From Dasypus novemcinctus (Eukaryota > Chordata > Mammalia > Cingulata > Dasypodidae), in NCBI RefSeq assembly GCF_030445035.2, contig NC_080699.1, positions 6,510,001-6,574,000 of the forward strand: 64,000 nucleotides of DNA, read 5' to 3'. Positions 1-12,416 of this stretch are shown here, in pieces. The translations under genes were made by a program, and so were the position numbers. The notes under the pieces are model-generated. The model searched no databases and had not been told where the DNA came from. It was given only the letters and a program-made list of their open reading frames with translations. Numbering within the stretch: the stretch's first letter is position 1; each line of letters opens with the position of its first letter.

Positions 1-400
1 GGCTGCAAGTTAAACTTAAATGACAATGATTTACACAATAAGGAGACTTTATTATGTCACATAAATGATGTATAACAAGACTCCAGAGTTGGTAACTTTT
101 AAGTTAGGGACTTGAATTCTTCCCATTTTCCACTCATGTTTTTAGATATTGGTCAAGCTCAGTCAAGATGGCTGCCACATTTCCAGAAGACAAGCCTATG
201 TGTTTCTTTTTGTGTGAGGAAAACTTTCCCCAAAAACCCTCGAGAATAACCCATTTCCTATTTCATTAGCTAATACTGCATGATATCCCCATTCCTAAGC
301 AACCACTGGCAGGGAGAATGAGATTAGCAAACTGACCTATGTCAATTAGGATTTAGCCCTGAGTCGGGGAAGGATTGCCTTCCCTGAAAAAACAGTTCAT
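1..400. other. Degraded intergenic DNA, possibly an old interspersed repeat
   Basis: No supported gene. The composition and phrases near 170-180 and 300-390 read like a decayed interspersed repeat, but I cannot name the family. Open frames here are short and overlap on both strands. Confidence 0.35.
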
Positions 401-410
401 TCTATTAATA

Positions 411-437
411 CCCCCCCCCCCCACACACACACACACC
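411..437. repeat. Poly-C followed by (CA)n
   Basis: About 12 C residues run directly into about seven CA units. This is a simple repeat and is the likely source of the proline/histidine-rich frame that crosses it. Confidence 0.9.
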
Positions 438-499
438 GTAAGAAAAGGATCCATGTTGACTGCAAGTGTCTTTTTTCTCCCTGCTGAGATGGCTCCCTC

Positions 500-685
500 C
501 CGTTTGCTCACTGTTTTTGCTAGTTGTATGTGCTCATTGTTTGTGTTCATTGTTGGCTCATTGGTTTTTTTTCTCATTGTCTGCTCATTGACTGTCTGTT
601 TGTTTTTAAGAGGTGCCAGGAACCAAACGCAGGACTTCCCATGTGGGAGGTGAGCACTCAACTGTTTGAGCCACATCTGCTCCCT
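500..685 (-). mobile_element. DAS-type tRNA-derived SINE, antisense
   Basis: The right end reads, in reverse complement, as the tRNA-like head of the SINE: GGGAGCAGATGTGGCTCAAA, then a B-box-like GGTTC/GGTTTG segment near 620-635. The left part is a run of TTGCTCATTG-type units typical of the A-rich tail in reverse. The left boundary is approximate. A second copy abuts it. Confidence 0.75.
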
Positions 686-884
686 CCTCATTCGTTTTTG
701 CTCACTGTCTGCTCATTTTCTGGCTCGTTGTTTTTGCTAGTTGTCTGCTCGTTTTTTCTCATCTGCTCATTGTATTTTTTTTGCTCATTTTTTGTTTGTC
801 TTCTTTAGGAGGCACCAGGAATCAAACCCAGGACCTCCCATGTGGGAGGCGGGTGCTCAACTGCTCGAGCCACATCCGCTCCCT
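686..884 (-). mobile_element. DAS-type tRNA-derived SINE, antisense (second copy)
   Basis: Same structure as the copy immediately to its left, with a better-preserved head (reverse of GGGAGCGGATGTGGCTCGAG at 865-884). The close abutment suggests one SINE inserted into or beside the other, or a dimeric element. Confidence 0.8.
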
Positions 885-2518
885 ACAAGTAAGTTGACAC
901 ATCAGTTGAGCCAGTCGAGGTCTGACAAGGTGAGGCTTGATTAATTTCCTCCACATTACTTAATAATATGGCTTGAATGTCGACTTTGCCTCATGTTCTC
1001 TACCAGCCATTTGACTGAACAGCATGACTGCGCTAAAGTAAACCAAATCCTTATCCTCTGATGCAGCTACCTCCAAGTACACCCTGAACGGCTGTGGTTC
1101 CACATAGGAGAAGGAGGAAATTTCACAAATATGATTAATTAATCCCTCCTCTCTCATACCAGTAATAAATCTTACATGCAGATGTCACAGGAGAGCCTCT
1201 CCACAAGAAGAATGCCCAGAAAACTGGAAACAGGGCCTTTTCCTCATTAAAAAAAAAAAGCTCTTAAAACAGTTTTTTTGTTTACTTCATTACAGGTTTG
1301 TGGCAAGTGAACTTTCTTTTTCTAAAAGCTTCCAGTTTTTTATCATCAGGTGGTTAGATTGGACTAATGCATGTGGACTGGTAAATCTGGTAAAAAAAAA
1401 ATTTTGCCAAAAGCCTTGTAAAAATCACAGCACTGCTTTAGATGGCTGCACTCGGCCTTGAGGTCCACGAGGTGTGCCTGGGGACAGGAAAGACGGAAAA
1501 GAAACATTAGGGCAGGAGTCTAGGAAAAGGCCTGTGTTTACTGGCATTCTCCCGCAAGCAGAGCGAGAACATCCAAAAGCTTCTTGCATGCCTCTTCCTT
1601 GTAATTAAAAACACTAAACACTTCTGTAACTCACATAATTAGACGTGGCAAGTCTCTTTTCATGCCAGAATCATGGAATCCCTGAGATCATCTGGAAAAT
1701 ACAATCTATAAAAAGAAGGCTCTTTATCATCACAATAAACATACTACATGTAAACAATTCTAGAAGAAAAAACCCTCCAGTTGACTCCATGTTTCTCCAG
1801 ACATCCCACAGTAGAACTGAGGATAAACCCTGATACACTATTATATTGTAAAAAATACTAGTACTTCTGAAGAAACTCACAATTCAGCAACACTATTTAC
1901 AAAATACATTAAAACTCTGCCTTCCATACAGTGGGATTTTATGGAACTATAAAAAGAGTAAGGAAGCTCTTTATATCTCTAGAAAAATCTCTAGAGAACA
2001 CATGAAAGTAAAAATTCAGTATACTTTCTCATTTTGATTGCACTCCTCACAGCATTTAGAACAGCCTAAGCACGTGTTCTTGCTATTTCTTTTTAAATTA
2101 AAGTTTAATATTTATAAAAGACTCTAATGGAGCAGCCAAGTCCCTGCTAGGTGCTCTTCCCTGACCCCAGTGCTCCAACTGCGACATCTCGTTAAACCTT
2201 CTCCACCTTCCGGTCCTCTCCTTCCCCTCTCTTCACCACTGTGGTTGACCGCATTCCTGTATCAAGAAATCAAGGGCCATGCTACTGTACTCAGCATTTC
2301 CCTTTATTCACTCTATCATTTTTATACATTTGCATTAAATTCCAGGCGGATGGGGGAAATGCTAAGAGAGCTATCAGAAATGAGAGATCATGTTCCCTTT
2401 ATATCAGGGATATAAAGAGTTTCCTTACTCTTCTCTGGACTTAGAAATGTGCACGGCTTTTCCCCATCTCAAAGAAATCAAAAAGCCTTCTTTCTGTTGC
2501 TTTCTCATCTACTATTAT
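885..2518. other. Intergenic DNA without a recognised gene
   Basis: AT-rich sequence with only short overlapping frames. The segments near 1230-1270 and 1390-1420 are A-rich or T-rich runs. Nothing here supports a gene, RNA gene or assignable repeat. Confidence 0.5.
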
Positions 2519-2736
2519 AAATATATATATATATATATTTTTTTTGGGGGGGGGGAGGTACCTCTTATGTGGGAAGCCAGCACTCAACCACTGAGCCACA
2601 CTGGCTCCCCTGAGTTGGCACTTTCATTTGTTCACTTGCTGTTTTTTATTTGTTTTAGGAGTCACAGGGGACCAAACCTGGGACCTCCCATGTGGGAGGC
2701 AGACGCTCAACCACTTGAGCCACACCCACTCCCCGC
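2519..2736 (-). mobile_element. (TA)n tract plus two antisense SINE head fragments
   Basis: An (AT)n tract at 2520-2540 and a short G-run lead into a partial tRNA-like head (2556-2610), then a second, fuller antisense head ending at about 2736. The reverse-complement heads carry the GGTTTGGTCC-like B box and the GTGGCTCA A-box region typical of the DAS-type SINE. Confidence 0.75.
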
Positions 2737-3020
2737 ATCTATCATCTTATTTCTGCCTTTCTTTTATTGCCACGTTTCTCAAATGAATACCTGCTGCCTG
2801 CTGCCACCACCTGTTCACTAGATTCTCCTTCAGCCTGATTTCTGTCCTAATGTCCTACATGACCGTCAGTGTCAACAGCTTTTTCCCACGTCTTACGTGA
2901 TTTGGGGTGGGGGTGAGGGGACTCTCGGCACTGTTAGTGCCCCCTCTCCTTCACACCTTCTCCTTCCTTGGCAACTCGACATAGCAGCGAGCCCATCACT
3001 GCTACTTGCTGATTTTTATC
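2737..3020. other. Intergenic DNA, no recognised feature
   Basis: Pyrimidine-rich stretch flanking the 3' end of the large antisense L1. No gene evidence. Confidence 0.4.
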
Positions 3021-5728
3021 CTTTTTTAAAGTAGTTTTATTGAGATATATTCACATATCATACACTCTATCCAAGTTGTACAATCAGTGGCTTTTAGTAT
3101 AATCACATTGTTGTGCATTCATGACAACAAAAATTTTAGAACAATTTCATTACTCTATAAAGAAAACCTCCACACTCCTTAGCAGGCACCTCTCAATCCC
3201 TCTATCTTTCCCCCACTCTACATAACCACTAATCTAAGGCCATCTTCATAAATTGATTGAGATTTACATTTTATACAAATGGAATTATACAATATGCTGA
3301 ATTTTGTGTCTGATTTCTTTCACTTAGCTTAATGTTTTTACATGATATTCACATCTTATAACATTGACATATATACTATTTGTTCAGTTTCAAAGAAAAA
3401 AGACTTATTATTACCCATATTCATATTTCACGTGAGGTTTTACTATGCTTTACAATCCCATGTTACATTTTTATAACTTTTCTTTAAGTAATATACCTGA
3501 CCTTAGACTTTTTCTTTCAACCACTGTCACACCCATCTAATAGCACTGCTAGTTACAAACATTATGTTGTGCTTTCACCTTTGCTGTTCATTGCCAAAGA
3601 TTTACAACCTTTTTACCAATTCCGCACAAGTTAACCCTCAGCTTTCCATTCTAATTTTCTGGTGACCCATATTCTAGTTATTAAATCTATGAGCTTACAC
3701 AATGTATTTAATTCCTAATATGGCAGTCATACAGTCTTTGTCCTTTTGTGTCTGGCTTGCTTCACTCAACACAATGTCCTCCACGTTCATCCATGTTGTC
3801 ATACACTTCATGACTTCATTTCTTCTTATAGATACAGAATATTCCATTGTGTACATACAACAGTTCGTTTATTCATTCATCAGATAACATCTAGATTGTT
3901 TCCATCTTTTGGCAATTGTGAATACCGCCACTATGAACATCAGTGTGTAGATGTCTGTTCGTGTCACTGCTCTCAGTTCTTCTGGATATATACCTAGTAA
4001 TGGTATTGCAGTGTCACGTGGCAAGTCTATATTCAACTTCCTTAGGAACTGCCAAACAGTCCTCCACAGGGGCTGTACCATTCTGTATTGCCACTTACAG
4101 TAAATAAACAATCCTGTCTCTCCATGTCCTCTCCAACACTTGGAGTTCTCTGTCTTTTTAATAGTGGCAATTCTAATTGGTATGAAAAGATATCTCATTT
4201 TAGCTTTGATTTGCATTTCCCTAATTGCTAATGATGTTGAACATTTTTTCATGTGGTTTTTTTTTTGCCATTTGTATTTCTTCTTTGGACACATATTTGT
4301 TCAAGTCTTTAATCCATTTTTAATCAGGTCATTCATCTTTTTATTGCTGAGGTGTAGGATCTCTTTTAATATCATGGATATAAACCCTTATTGGAAATGT
4401 GATTTCCAAATATTTTCTCCCATTGAGTCAGCTGCCTTTTCACCCTTTTCACAAAGTACTTTGAGTGCAAAAGTGTTTACTTTTGGTGAGGTCCATTTAT
4501 CTACTTTTTTTCTTTTTTGGCTCTTCCTTTACGAGTACAATCCAAGAAACCAACCACCTACCACAAGATCTTTAAGATGTTTCTCCACATTTTCTTCTAG
4601 TAGTTTTATGGTCCTGGCTTTTATATTTAGATCTTTGATCCATTTTGAGGTGATTCTTCTATAGGGAGAGAGATAAGGGTCCTCCTTCAGTTTCTTGGTT
4701 ATGCATATCCAGTTCTCCCAGCACCATTTGTTGAAGAGACTCTTTTGTCTCATTAACATGGACTTGGTAGGTTTTTCAAAAACCAGTTGGCTGTAGAGGT
4801 GAGGGTTTATTTCTGGATTCTCTGTTCTACTCCACTGATCAATGTGTCTATCCTTAAGCCAGTATCGTGCTGTTTTGACCACTGTAGCTTTGTAGTATGT
4901 TTCAAGTTCAGGTAGTAAAAGTCCTCTAACATCACTCTTCCTTTTTAGAATGCTTTTGGCTGTTCAAGTACTCTTTCCCCTCCAAAGAAATTTGGTAATT
5001 GGCTTTTCTATTTCTGTAAAGTAGGCTGTTGGAATTTTGATTAGTGTTGCATTGAATCTATAAATCAGTTTGGGTAGGATTGATACCTTTGCAATATTTA
5101 GTCTTCCAATCCATGGTATGGAATGTCTTTCCATTTGTTTAGGTACTCTTTAATTTCTTTTAGCATTGTTTTGTAATTTTCTGAATATAGGCCCTATTCT
5201 TCTTTCATTAAATTGATTCCTAGGTATTTGAGTCTTTTCATTGTTACTGTAAGTGGAATTTTTAGTGTATGAGTTCCTCCTCAGATTATTCAATACTAGT
5301 GTACAGAAACAGTACTGATTTTAGTAGGTTGATCTTGTATCCTGCCACTATGCTGAACTCATATATTAGCTATAGTAGCTTTTTCATAGACATTTCAGAA
5401 TTTTCTAAATATAGGATCATGTCCTCTGTGAGGAGTGAAATGGTTTTACTTCCTTTTTCCCAATCTGGATCCTTTTTTTTTTCCTCGTCTGATTGCTCTA
5501 GCTAGAACTTCTAGCACTGTTTTGAATAACGGCAGCAGTGAGCATCCTTGTATTGTTCCTGATCTTAGAGGGAAAGCTTTCAACTTTTCCCTGTGGAGTA
5601 CAATGTTGGCTGTGTTTTTTCATATATACCTTTTATCATACAGAGGAACTTCCCTTCTATTCCTATCTTTCAAAGTTTTTTTAATCAAGAAAGGATGCTG
5701 GCTTTTGTCAAATATCTTTTTTTGGTTT

Positions 5729-6140
5729 TTTAAGATTTATTTATTTAGTTAGTTTCCACCCTTCCCCTCCTCTCACCCTGCTGTTTTTGCTGTCTGTGTT
5801 GTTTTCTCTTCTCATTTTCTCTCCTCTAGGATTCAGAGGGATTTGATCCTGGAGACCTCTGATGGGGAGAGAGGTTGCCTGTCAACTGCTCCACCTCAGT
5901 TCCTGGTCTCTGCTGCGCTTCACCTTGCCTCTCCCCTTGTCTCTCTTTTGATGTGTCATCATCTTGCTGCGTGACTCACTGTGTGGGGCACTGGCTCACC
6001 ACGCGGGCACTCGTACGGGCACTGGCTCACCATGAAGGCACACTTTCTCTTCTTTTTCACCAGGAAGCCCCCGGAATTGAACCCAGGTCCTCCCACACGG
6101 CAGGCGGAAGGTCCATCACTTGAGCCACGTCCACTTCCCT
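5729..6140 (-). mobile_element. Antisense SINE inserted in L1 ORF2
   Basis: A T-rich tail (reverse of AAATAAATCTTAAAA) at 5729-5755 leads through a GC-richer body to an antisense tRNA-like head ending near 6140. The body has the variant 'ggcactggctcaccacgcgg' motif also seen at 56716-57168, so the two belong to one subfamily. Flanking L1 text resumes on both sides of the insertion (gctggcttttgtcaa before, catctatctagacaaccatg after). The target-site duplication is diverged. Confidence 0.8.
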
Positions 6141-6530
6141 CCAATGTCTTTTCGGCATCTATCTAGACAACCATGTGTGGTTTTTTCTTTCAGTTTGTTA
6201 ATGTAGTTTATTGTGTTAGCTAATTCTCTTATGTTGAACCACCCTTGCACACCAGGAATAAGTCGCTCTTGGTCATGGTGTATAATTCTTTTGAAATGCT
6301 GTTGGTTTCTATTTGCAAGTATTTTGTTGAGAATTTTTGCATCTATCTCCATTAGAGAGATTGGTCTGTAATTTTCTTTGCTTGTATATCTTTATCTGGC
6401 TTTGGTAGTAGGGTAATGTTGGCTCCATAAAATGTGTTGAGCAACTTTCCCTCCTCTTCAATTTTTTGGAACAGTTTAAGCAGGACTGGTGTTAATTCTT
6501 CTCGAAATGCTTTGTAGAAGTCACCTGTGA

Positions 6531-6893
6531 GGGGAAGCAGATGTGAGCCAAGCAGTTCAGTGCCCGTGTCCCACATGGGAGGTCCTGGATTTGGTTCCTG
6601 GTGCCTCCTAAAGACAAACAATGAGCAGACAACCAGCAGACATCAAGCAAAAACAATAAGCAGACAATGACCAAAAAAACAACAACAGACAATGAGCAAA
6701 AACAGTAAGCAGACAACAAGTAGACAATGAGCAAAAACACCAGAATGAACAGGGAGCAGATGCAGCTCAAGTAGTTGAGCACCCATCTCCCAAAGGAAGG
6801 TCCCAGGTTTGGTTCCCAGTGCCTCCTAAAAAAAAAACAGACAATGAGCAAACAGATGAGGAAACCATCTCAGAGGGTGGGGGGAAAAATAAT
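6531..6893 (+). mobile_element. Compound SINE inserted in L1 ORF2, with target-site duplication
   Basis: Two tRNA-like heads (from 6531 and from about 6751) are each followed by CAATGAGCA-type A-rich units. The whole block is flanked by the 10-bp direct repeat tcacctgtga (6521-6530 and 6894-6903). Removing the block and one repeat restores continuous L1 text, so it entered the L1 as one unit. Confidence 0.85.
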
Positions 6894-8460
6894 TCACCTG
6901 TGAAGCCATCTGGTGCTGGACTTTTCTTTGTTGGGAGACTTTTGATGACTGATTCAATCTCTTTAACTGTGAATGGTTTGTTAAGTTCTTATACTCCTTG
7001 TAGCATCAGTGTTAAATGTTTGTGTGTTTCTAGGAATTTATCTATTTCATCTAGGTTGTCTGATTTGTGGGTATACAATTTTTAATAATAACCTCTTAGG
7101 AACATTTTTATTTCTGTGGGGTCAGTTGTAACTTCACCTCTTTCATCTCCATTTTTTTATTTATTTGCATCTTCTCCCTTTTTTTCTTTCTTAGTCTAGC
7201 TAAGGTTTTGTCAATTTTATTGATTTCAAAGAAGAAGCTTTTGGTTTTGCAGATTTTCTCTATTGGTTTTTTATTGTTGTTGTTCTCAAATTCATTAATT
7301 TCTGCTCTAATCCATTATTTCTTTCCTTCTGCTTGCTTTGGGAATGGTTTGCTGTTCTTTTTCTAGTTTCTCCTGTTGTTCAGTTAAATCTTTGATTTTA
7401 GCTCTATCATCTTTTTAAATATAAGACTTTAGGACTATAAATTTCCCTCACAGCACTGTATCCCATAAGTCTTGATAAATTGTGTTCTCATTGTCATTCA
7501 TCTCAAGATTTTACTAATTTCACTTACAATTTCTTCTTTGACCCACTGATTGTTCAGGGGTGTGTTTTTAGCCTACACACATTTGAGAATTTTCCCTTTC
7601 CCATCTGTTATTGATTTCCAGTTTCATTGCATAATGATCTGAGAAGGTCCTTATGATATAACATGTGGTCTATGCTGGAGAAAGATCCACAAACACTTGA
7701 GAAGAATGTACAACATGCTGATTCAGAATGAAACGTTCTGTATATGTCTGTTAGGTGTAGCTCATTTATCATATTGTTCAAGTTCTCTGTTTTCCTTGTT
7801 GATCTTCTGTCTAGTTGTTCTATCTAGTGATGTGAGCAGTGTACTGAAGTCTACAACTATTATTGTAGAGATATCCATGTCTCCCTTCAATTTTGCTAGT
7901 TTGCCTCATGTACTTTGGGGCTTCCTTGTTGGATGCATATACATTTATGACTTACTTTTCCTGGAGGATTGCCCTTTTATTAATATATTTTGGCCTCCTG
8001 TATCTCATAACTTTTTTGCTGTTTAAGTCTGTTTTATCTGAAGTTAGTATAGCTACCCCTGCTCTTTTTTGGTTACTATTTGGGTGAAGTATCTTTTTTC
8101 AACCTTTCACTTTCAGCCAGTTTTTATCCCTGGGTCTGAGGTGGGTCTCTTGTAGGCAGCATATAAGTGGCTCATGTTTTTTTATCCATTCTTTCAGCCT
8201 GTATCTTTTGATTGCTGAGTTTAATTCATTCACATTCAATGATATTACTGTAAATACATTATTTACTTCTGCCAGTTTATTCTTTGATTTTCATATGCCA
8301 TATCTTACTTTTGTCTATCTTTTTACTCTTTTGGTTTCCCTTTCTGCCATTCTTGCCTTCTACACTATTGTTTAAGCCTTTCTTTCCTGTCTTTTTCTTT
8401 TGGGCTATAACGCTCCTTTAATACTTCCTGCCAAGGTGGATTCTTTTTTTATGAACTCTT

Positions 8461-9581
8461 TCAGTTTCTGTTTATTTGTGAATAGTTTGAACTCACCTTC
8501 ATATTTGAAGGACAATTTTCTAGATAAAGAATTCTCAGCTGGCAATTTTTCTCTTTTAGTATCCTAATTGTATCATACCACTGTCTCCTTGCCTCCATGG
8601 TTTCTGATGAGAAATCTCCACTACATCTTACTGGGTGTCCCTTGCATGTGATGGTTTGCTTATCCCTTCCTGCTCTCAGAAGTATCTCTTTATCTTTAAC
8701 ATTTGACATTCTGAGTAGTATGTGTCTTGGCATGTGTCTATTTGGGTTTATTCTGATAGATGTACACTGCCCTTCTTGGAAATGTATTTTCATTTCTTTC
8801 ATCAGAGTCAGGAAATTTTCAGCCCTTATTTCCTCAAATACTCTTTCTGGTTCTTTTCCCTTCTCTTCTCCTTCTGGAACCCCGATGACAGGCATGTTCT
8901 TGCACTTCATGTTATCTTTTAACTCCCTGAGTTCCTGCTCAATTTTCCCCAGTGTTTTCTCTCTCTGCTCTTTCTTTCTCTTCAATTTCAGCTGTTCTGT
9001 CTTCTGTATCACTTATTCTTTCTTTTACCATTTCAAGTCTGCTGTTGTATGCCTCTATTTTTTTAAAAAGAAGGTTTAGATTATTACATATTACATCAAA
9101 AATATAGGGAATCCCTTATATACTACCCCCTCCCTCAATTGTCCACATTAACATCTCTCATTAGTGTGGTACATTGGTTCAGTCGATGCAAACATACTGA
9201 AGCATTGCTACTAACCATGAGCTGTAGTTTACATTAGACTTTACACTCTGTCCCACACAAATTTATACATTTTGAAAAAATGTATCATGGCCTGTATCCA
9301 TCATTTTAATGTCATGCAGGACAAATGTCCCATATTACACCTGTCTCACCTAGCATGTCTTTCATTCCCACTAGCTCTGTTATTTTTCTATTCAGGTTTT
9401 CAAATTCTTGTTTGAGTTCAATCAGTGTCTCCTTAATGTCCTTTATCTCTTTAGCCATTTTCTCTTTCAACTCATTAATTTGATTTTGGAAACTTGTATG
9501 GATCTCATTGATTAGTTCTCTCAACAGCTGTATTTCATCTGGGGCTTTGATATATTCCTTTGCTTGGGCCACTTCTTCCAT
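8461..9581 (-). pseudogene. L1 ORF1 remnant, interrupted by an L1 fragment
   Basis: ORF1 of the antisense L1, which in a live element encodes the trimeric RNA-binding chaperone. The N-terminal coiled coil (heptads of N/E/L/K residues) is readable at 9340-9581. The central and C-terminal domain is readable at 8461-9012, with the L1 signatures MPVIGVPEGEEK, PRHILLRMSNVKDKE, TCKGHPVRCSGDFSSET and ARRQW. A secondary insertion near 9064-9335 separates the two parts, so no complete product is possible. Confidence 0.85.
9064..9335 (-). mobile_element. Antisense L1 3' fragment inserted in L1 ORF1
   Basis: This segment matches, phrase by phrase, the antisense L1 3' fragment in the ARHGAP42 intron at 62790-63190: shared 'gtggtacatt', 'gaagcattgct', 'ctaaccat', 'ggcctgtatccatcat' and 'gtcatgcaggaca'. 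Its boundaries are approximate and the target-site duplication was not resolved. Confidence 0.75.
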
Positions 9582-10560
9582 TTTCTTAGTATGACTTATA
9601 ATTTTTTGCTGATATTTAGGCAGCTGATTATGATGGTGAGTATACTCTGATGCTTAATTTCTCTTTCGTAGGAATTTAGTGACAGGAGGCTGTGTGACAG
9701 CTGTTCTTTGATTCTTGGTTCAACATTCTAGGTCTTTAGGATTGTCCTTGTTAGATGCTGAAATCTGGACCCAGTAACGGATTGCAGACCTGTTTCCAAG
9801 GTCCTTGGGGCAGGGGGAGGAGGCTGTAAAGACTGGTAAAAATCCTCTCATTTAATTACTTTTCATTTTCTCACATGCACTTCCTTGATCTGCCAGCAGA
9901 TGGCGCATTTGGGCAGGTCTCTCAGTTCAAGCCTGGTTGGTGTGTGCTTGCCCCAACATGGACTGGATCAAGGTCACAGAGGATCCTGCATGAGGCTAAA
10001 AGCCTTGGAGTTCCAGCTTTCTCAGGGGATGTTTTCCAAGCTTGGTTGACAGCCCCTTCCCTCTCCAGGGTAGGAAACAATTCCACTCCCCTCTGCATCC
10101 TCAACATCACATCCAGTCCCGGTCGGTGGAGAGGGTGATTGAGAAGGTCAGATCTCTTGGTCCTGTACCGGCTCCCAGGGCAATCGACGTGCAGCCCCGG
10201 CCGGCCAGGAGGTGCCCCTGGGACACGCCACCCGAATCTGTGGGCCAGAGCTGACTCAGCCCTTTTGTAGGGAGGTGGATTCCTGTGGCCTCCTTCATCT
10301 GCAGCTGCTGACCTGGAACCAGAGAATTCAAAATTGTCTGCTCGTGGGGCAAGGTAGGGGCACTGGTGCTTCTACGTGCAGTATGTCCATCAAGACTCTT
10401 GTCCTTTGCTCCCCTCTTTTCTCGGTGGTGTCCAGCCTTCCCCTGGTGTCCCAAACCCGAGCACCTTTCCTCCCAGGCCATTTGTGCCTGTGCTCCAGCT
10501 ATTTCTCAGGGAATGGAGAGAGTCTCCTGTCTTTCTAATCCCCCACCTTCCTGGAAGTCC

Positions 10561-10930
10561 CTACTTGCTAACTGTTTACTCTTGTCCATAAGATATAATA
10601 ATACATTCATGGAGTGCATATTACAGATTTTTATAAATTTTTAGACACGTCTCATTTCATTCTTTAACAATTCTTTAAGAATAGTATTATTATTCTTGTT
10701 TCACTCCCATACACACACACAAATTTGACTTCTTTTTTCTTTCTCCTTTTATAAGAAAAGTTTCTATTTAAACCTGCAAATCCCCTCCCATCTTATCACC
10801 ACGCGGAGCCTTACTTTTTATTGCTTCTCTGTCTCCTTCACTGTCCCTCTTCGTTCTGCTGCCACTGAATGTTATTTTCCTCCAGAGGAGCCTTTTTTAG
10901 TGTCTAGTATCCTAGGGCAGGGATTCTTTT
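10561..10930. other. Intergenic DNA with short (CA)n
   Basis: A short ACACACACAC run lies near 10711-10720 and there are several pyrimidine-rich tracts. No gene or assignable repeat. Confidence 0.4.
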
Positions 10931-11175
10931 TTCTTTTGTGAGTTTTATTTCAAAATTTTAAAGAACAGCCGTGCGTGCCCATACAGGATCCCCATACATC
11001 ACCCCCACCACCAACTTAACATTGCCGTGACACTTGCTACAAATAGTGAAAGAACATCATCACAATACCGCTGCTCTCTCTGTTACCGATCGTGGGAGAA
11101 CGCTCTCATCTTTGCACTGTTGACCACAGTCCATCATTCACCACGGGGTTCACTGTGTGATGTGGGCCCCAAGGC
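10931..11175 (-). mobile_element. Probable antisense L1 3' fragment
   Basis: The segment opens with a T-rich 'gttttatttcaaaattttaaag' type start. It continues with 'caggatccccatacatcaccccc' and 'acttgctacaaatagtgaaagaacat', the style of the antisense L1 3' ends elsewhere in the window. The family call is by resemblance only. Confidence 0.55.
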
Positions 11176-11177
11176 AG

Positions 11178-11360
11178 GAGCTCTTAAAGCGAGGTCCCCA
11201 GCCTAGCAGCACCAGCATTCGCCTTCTGGAAAGCTTAATTTTGTGGCCCTATCCAAGACCTATTGCATCAGAAATCCTGGGGGGGGACACCCAGCAATTT
11301 GGGATTTAACAGCCCTCTAGGCGATTCTAATGCAGACCAGAGTTAGAGAACCACAGTCCT
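11178..11360 (+). mobile_element. MER5A-like non-autonomous hAT DNA transposon
   Basis: The order of motifs matches MER5A: 'ccccagcctagcagcaccagcat', 'agacctattgcatcagaaa', 'cccagcaatttgggatttaac', 'ccctctaggcgattctaatgc' and 'gagaaccac'. MER5A is an old mammalian hAT-Charlie relative of about 190 bp, and the length agrees. A further, weaker MER5-like phrase follows to about 11480. Confidence 0.75.
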
Positions 11361-12295
11361 GGAGCATGGGCCATAGCCTACTAGCATCAGAATAATTTGG
11401 GGTGCTATTAGAGTAAACGGATCCCCAGGACACATTCTACACTCACGGAGCCATCATCTCTGGGGGCAGTTCCAGCGGCTCCGAGATATTCTGGAATCTT
11501 CACATTAACGTCTGAACATGGGGACTGGACGCCCTGTGCTCTGGAGATCTCACCTACTAACGAGGCTTCCGTTATAATTTCTGCACAAGTGACCGCTAAC
11601 ACTCTATCCCCAGGCCTTATTTTCAATTGCCCATTATGTATGGCCACAAGAATTTTTTGCTAGCACCTCAAACTCAGTATATTCTATTATTATATCATTT
11701 CTCTTCCCTCTCTCAAATGACTTCTGCCTTAGCTGTTTTTGCTCCCAATCACTCAGGCTGGAATCTCCTAAACTAAGAGTTTTCTCTGTCAGATATAACT
11801 CCCTTGATCACAAATCCAATTGCTCCTATTGATTGTTGCTTAACGACTTTTGTAAAATACCTTTTGCTTTTCAGGAATACTGCTACCATATTTTGAGGCT
11901 ACAAATTGCATTACACCTCCTTTTAAGAGTATTCTCTGAGAAGACAGTAAACATAATGCTAAGATGAGTCGATTCAATTAGACTTCGGTCCAAACTCTTA
12001 ATTGTTGAAGCCAGAACTGAAATCCAGGTCTCTGATTCTAAATCTCCGTTTCTTTGCAGTAAGCTATGCTGGGCTAAATGTTTGATTTTCAATTAGCTGC
12101 TCTTGGCTCAGATTATTTTATACAGAACAGAGTCTGGCACAGAGCAAATCTACCTTACACCTCACCCATGCAGATTCAGTAACCGTGATACAAGCTGGAT
12201 CTTGAACTATCCTTCCAGGAGAAATGTTAGCATGTGTTACTAGTGGCCAAACCAACCTTAAATCTGAATACAGTAGGCATTAAAGAAAAAAAAAT
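11361..12295. other. Intergenic DNA without a recognised gene
   Basis: Apart from a weak MER5-like echo up to about 11480, I see no assignable repeat or coding signal. The small minus-strand frames here have no recognisable domains. Confidence 0.4.
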
Positions 12296-12416
12296 AGGGA
12301 GAGGATGTGGCTTAAGCAGTTGAGTGTGTGCTTGCCACATGGGAGGTCCTGGTTCAGTTCCTGGTGCCTCCTGAAAAAACAAAAACAAAAAAAAAAGCAA
12401 AACAAATGAAAAAACC
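12296..12416 (+). mobile_element. SINE head with A-rich tail
   Basis: The tRNA-like head (GAGGATGTGGCTTAAGCAG, then GGTCCTGGTTCAGTTCC as the B box) is followed by GCCTCCTGAAAAAAC and an A-rich tail. It is a short monomeric copy immediately upstream of a second one. Confidence 0.8.

Larger units (their letters stand above)
4350..8440 (-). pseudogene. L1 ORF2 (endonuclease/reverse transcriptase) remnant
   Basis: Degraded ORF2 of the surrounding L1. In a live element ORF2 encodes an endonuclease plus reverse transcriptase acting in target-primed reverse transcription. Here the frame is broken by stops, frameshifts and two SINE insertions. The reverse-transcriptase catalytic box, normally F-A-D-D in L1, is readable on the minus strand at 5421-5435 but has changed to L-T-E-D followed by MILYLEN, so a catalytic aspartate is lost. 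The C-terminal cysteine-rich/WCWENW region survives at 4529-4882. This is a non-functional copy. Confidence 0.85.
3021..10560 (-). mobile_element. Long antisense L1 retrotransposon, decayed and interrupted
   Basis: About 7.5 kb read as an L1 on the minus strand: a 3'UTR (about 3021-4350), ORF2 (about 4350-8440), ORF1 (about 8461-9581) and a 5' leader (about 9600-10560). The ORF2 C-terminus (4529-4882) contains the L1 signatures RHIDQW, ENPEINPH and SLFNKWCWENW. ORF1 contains the L1 RNA-binding/C-terminal signature (8461-9012) and a coiled coil (9340-9581). Three later insertions split it: a SINE at 5729-6140, a compound SINE at 6531-6893 and an L1 fragment at about 9064-9335. Both outer ends are approximate, and the 5' end is placed only by loss of recognisable sequence. 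Confidence 0.85.
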
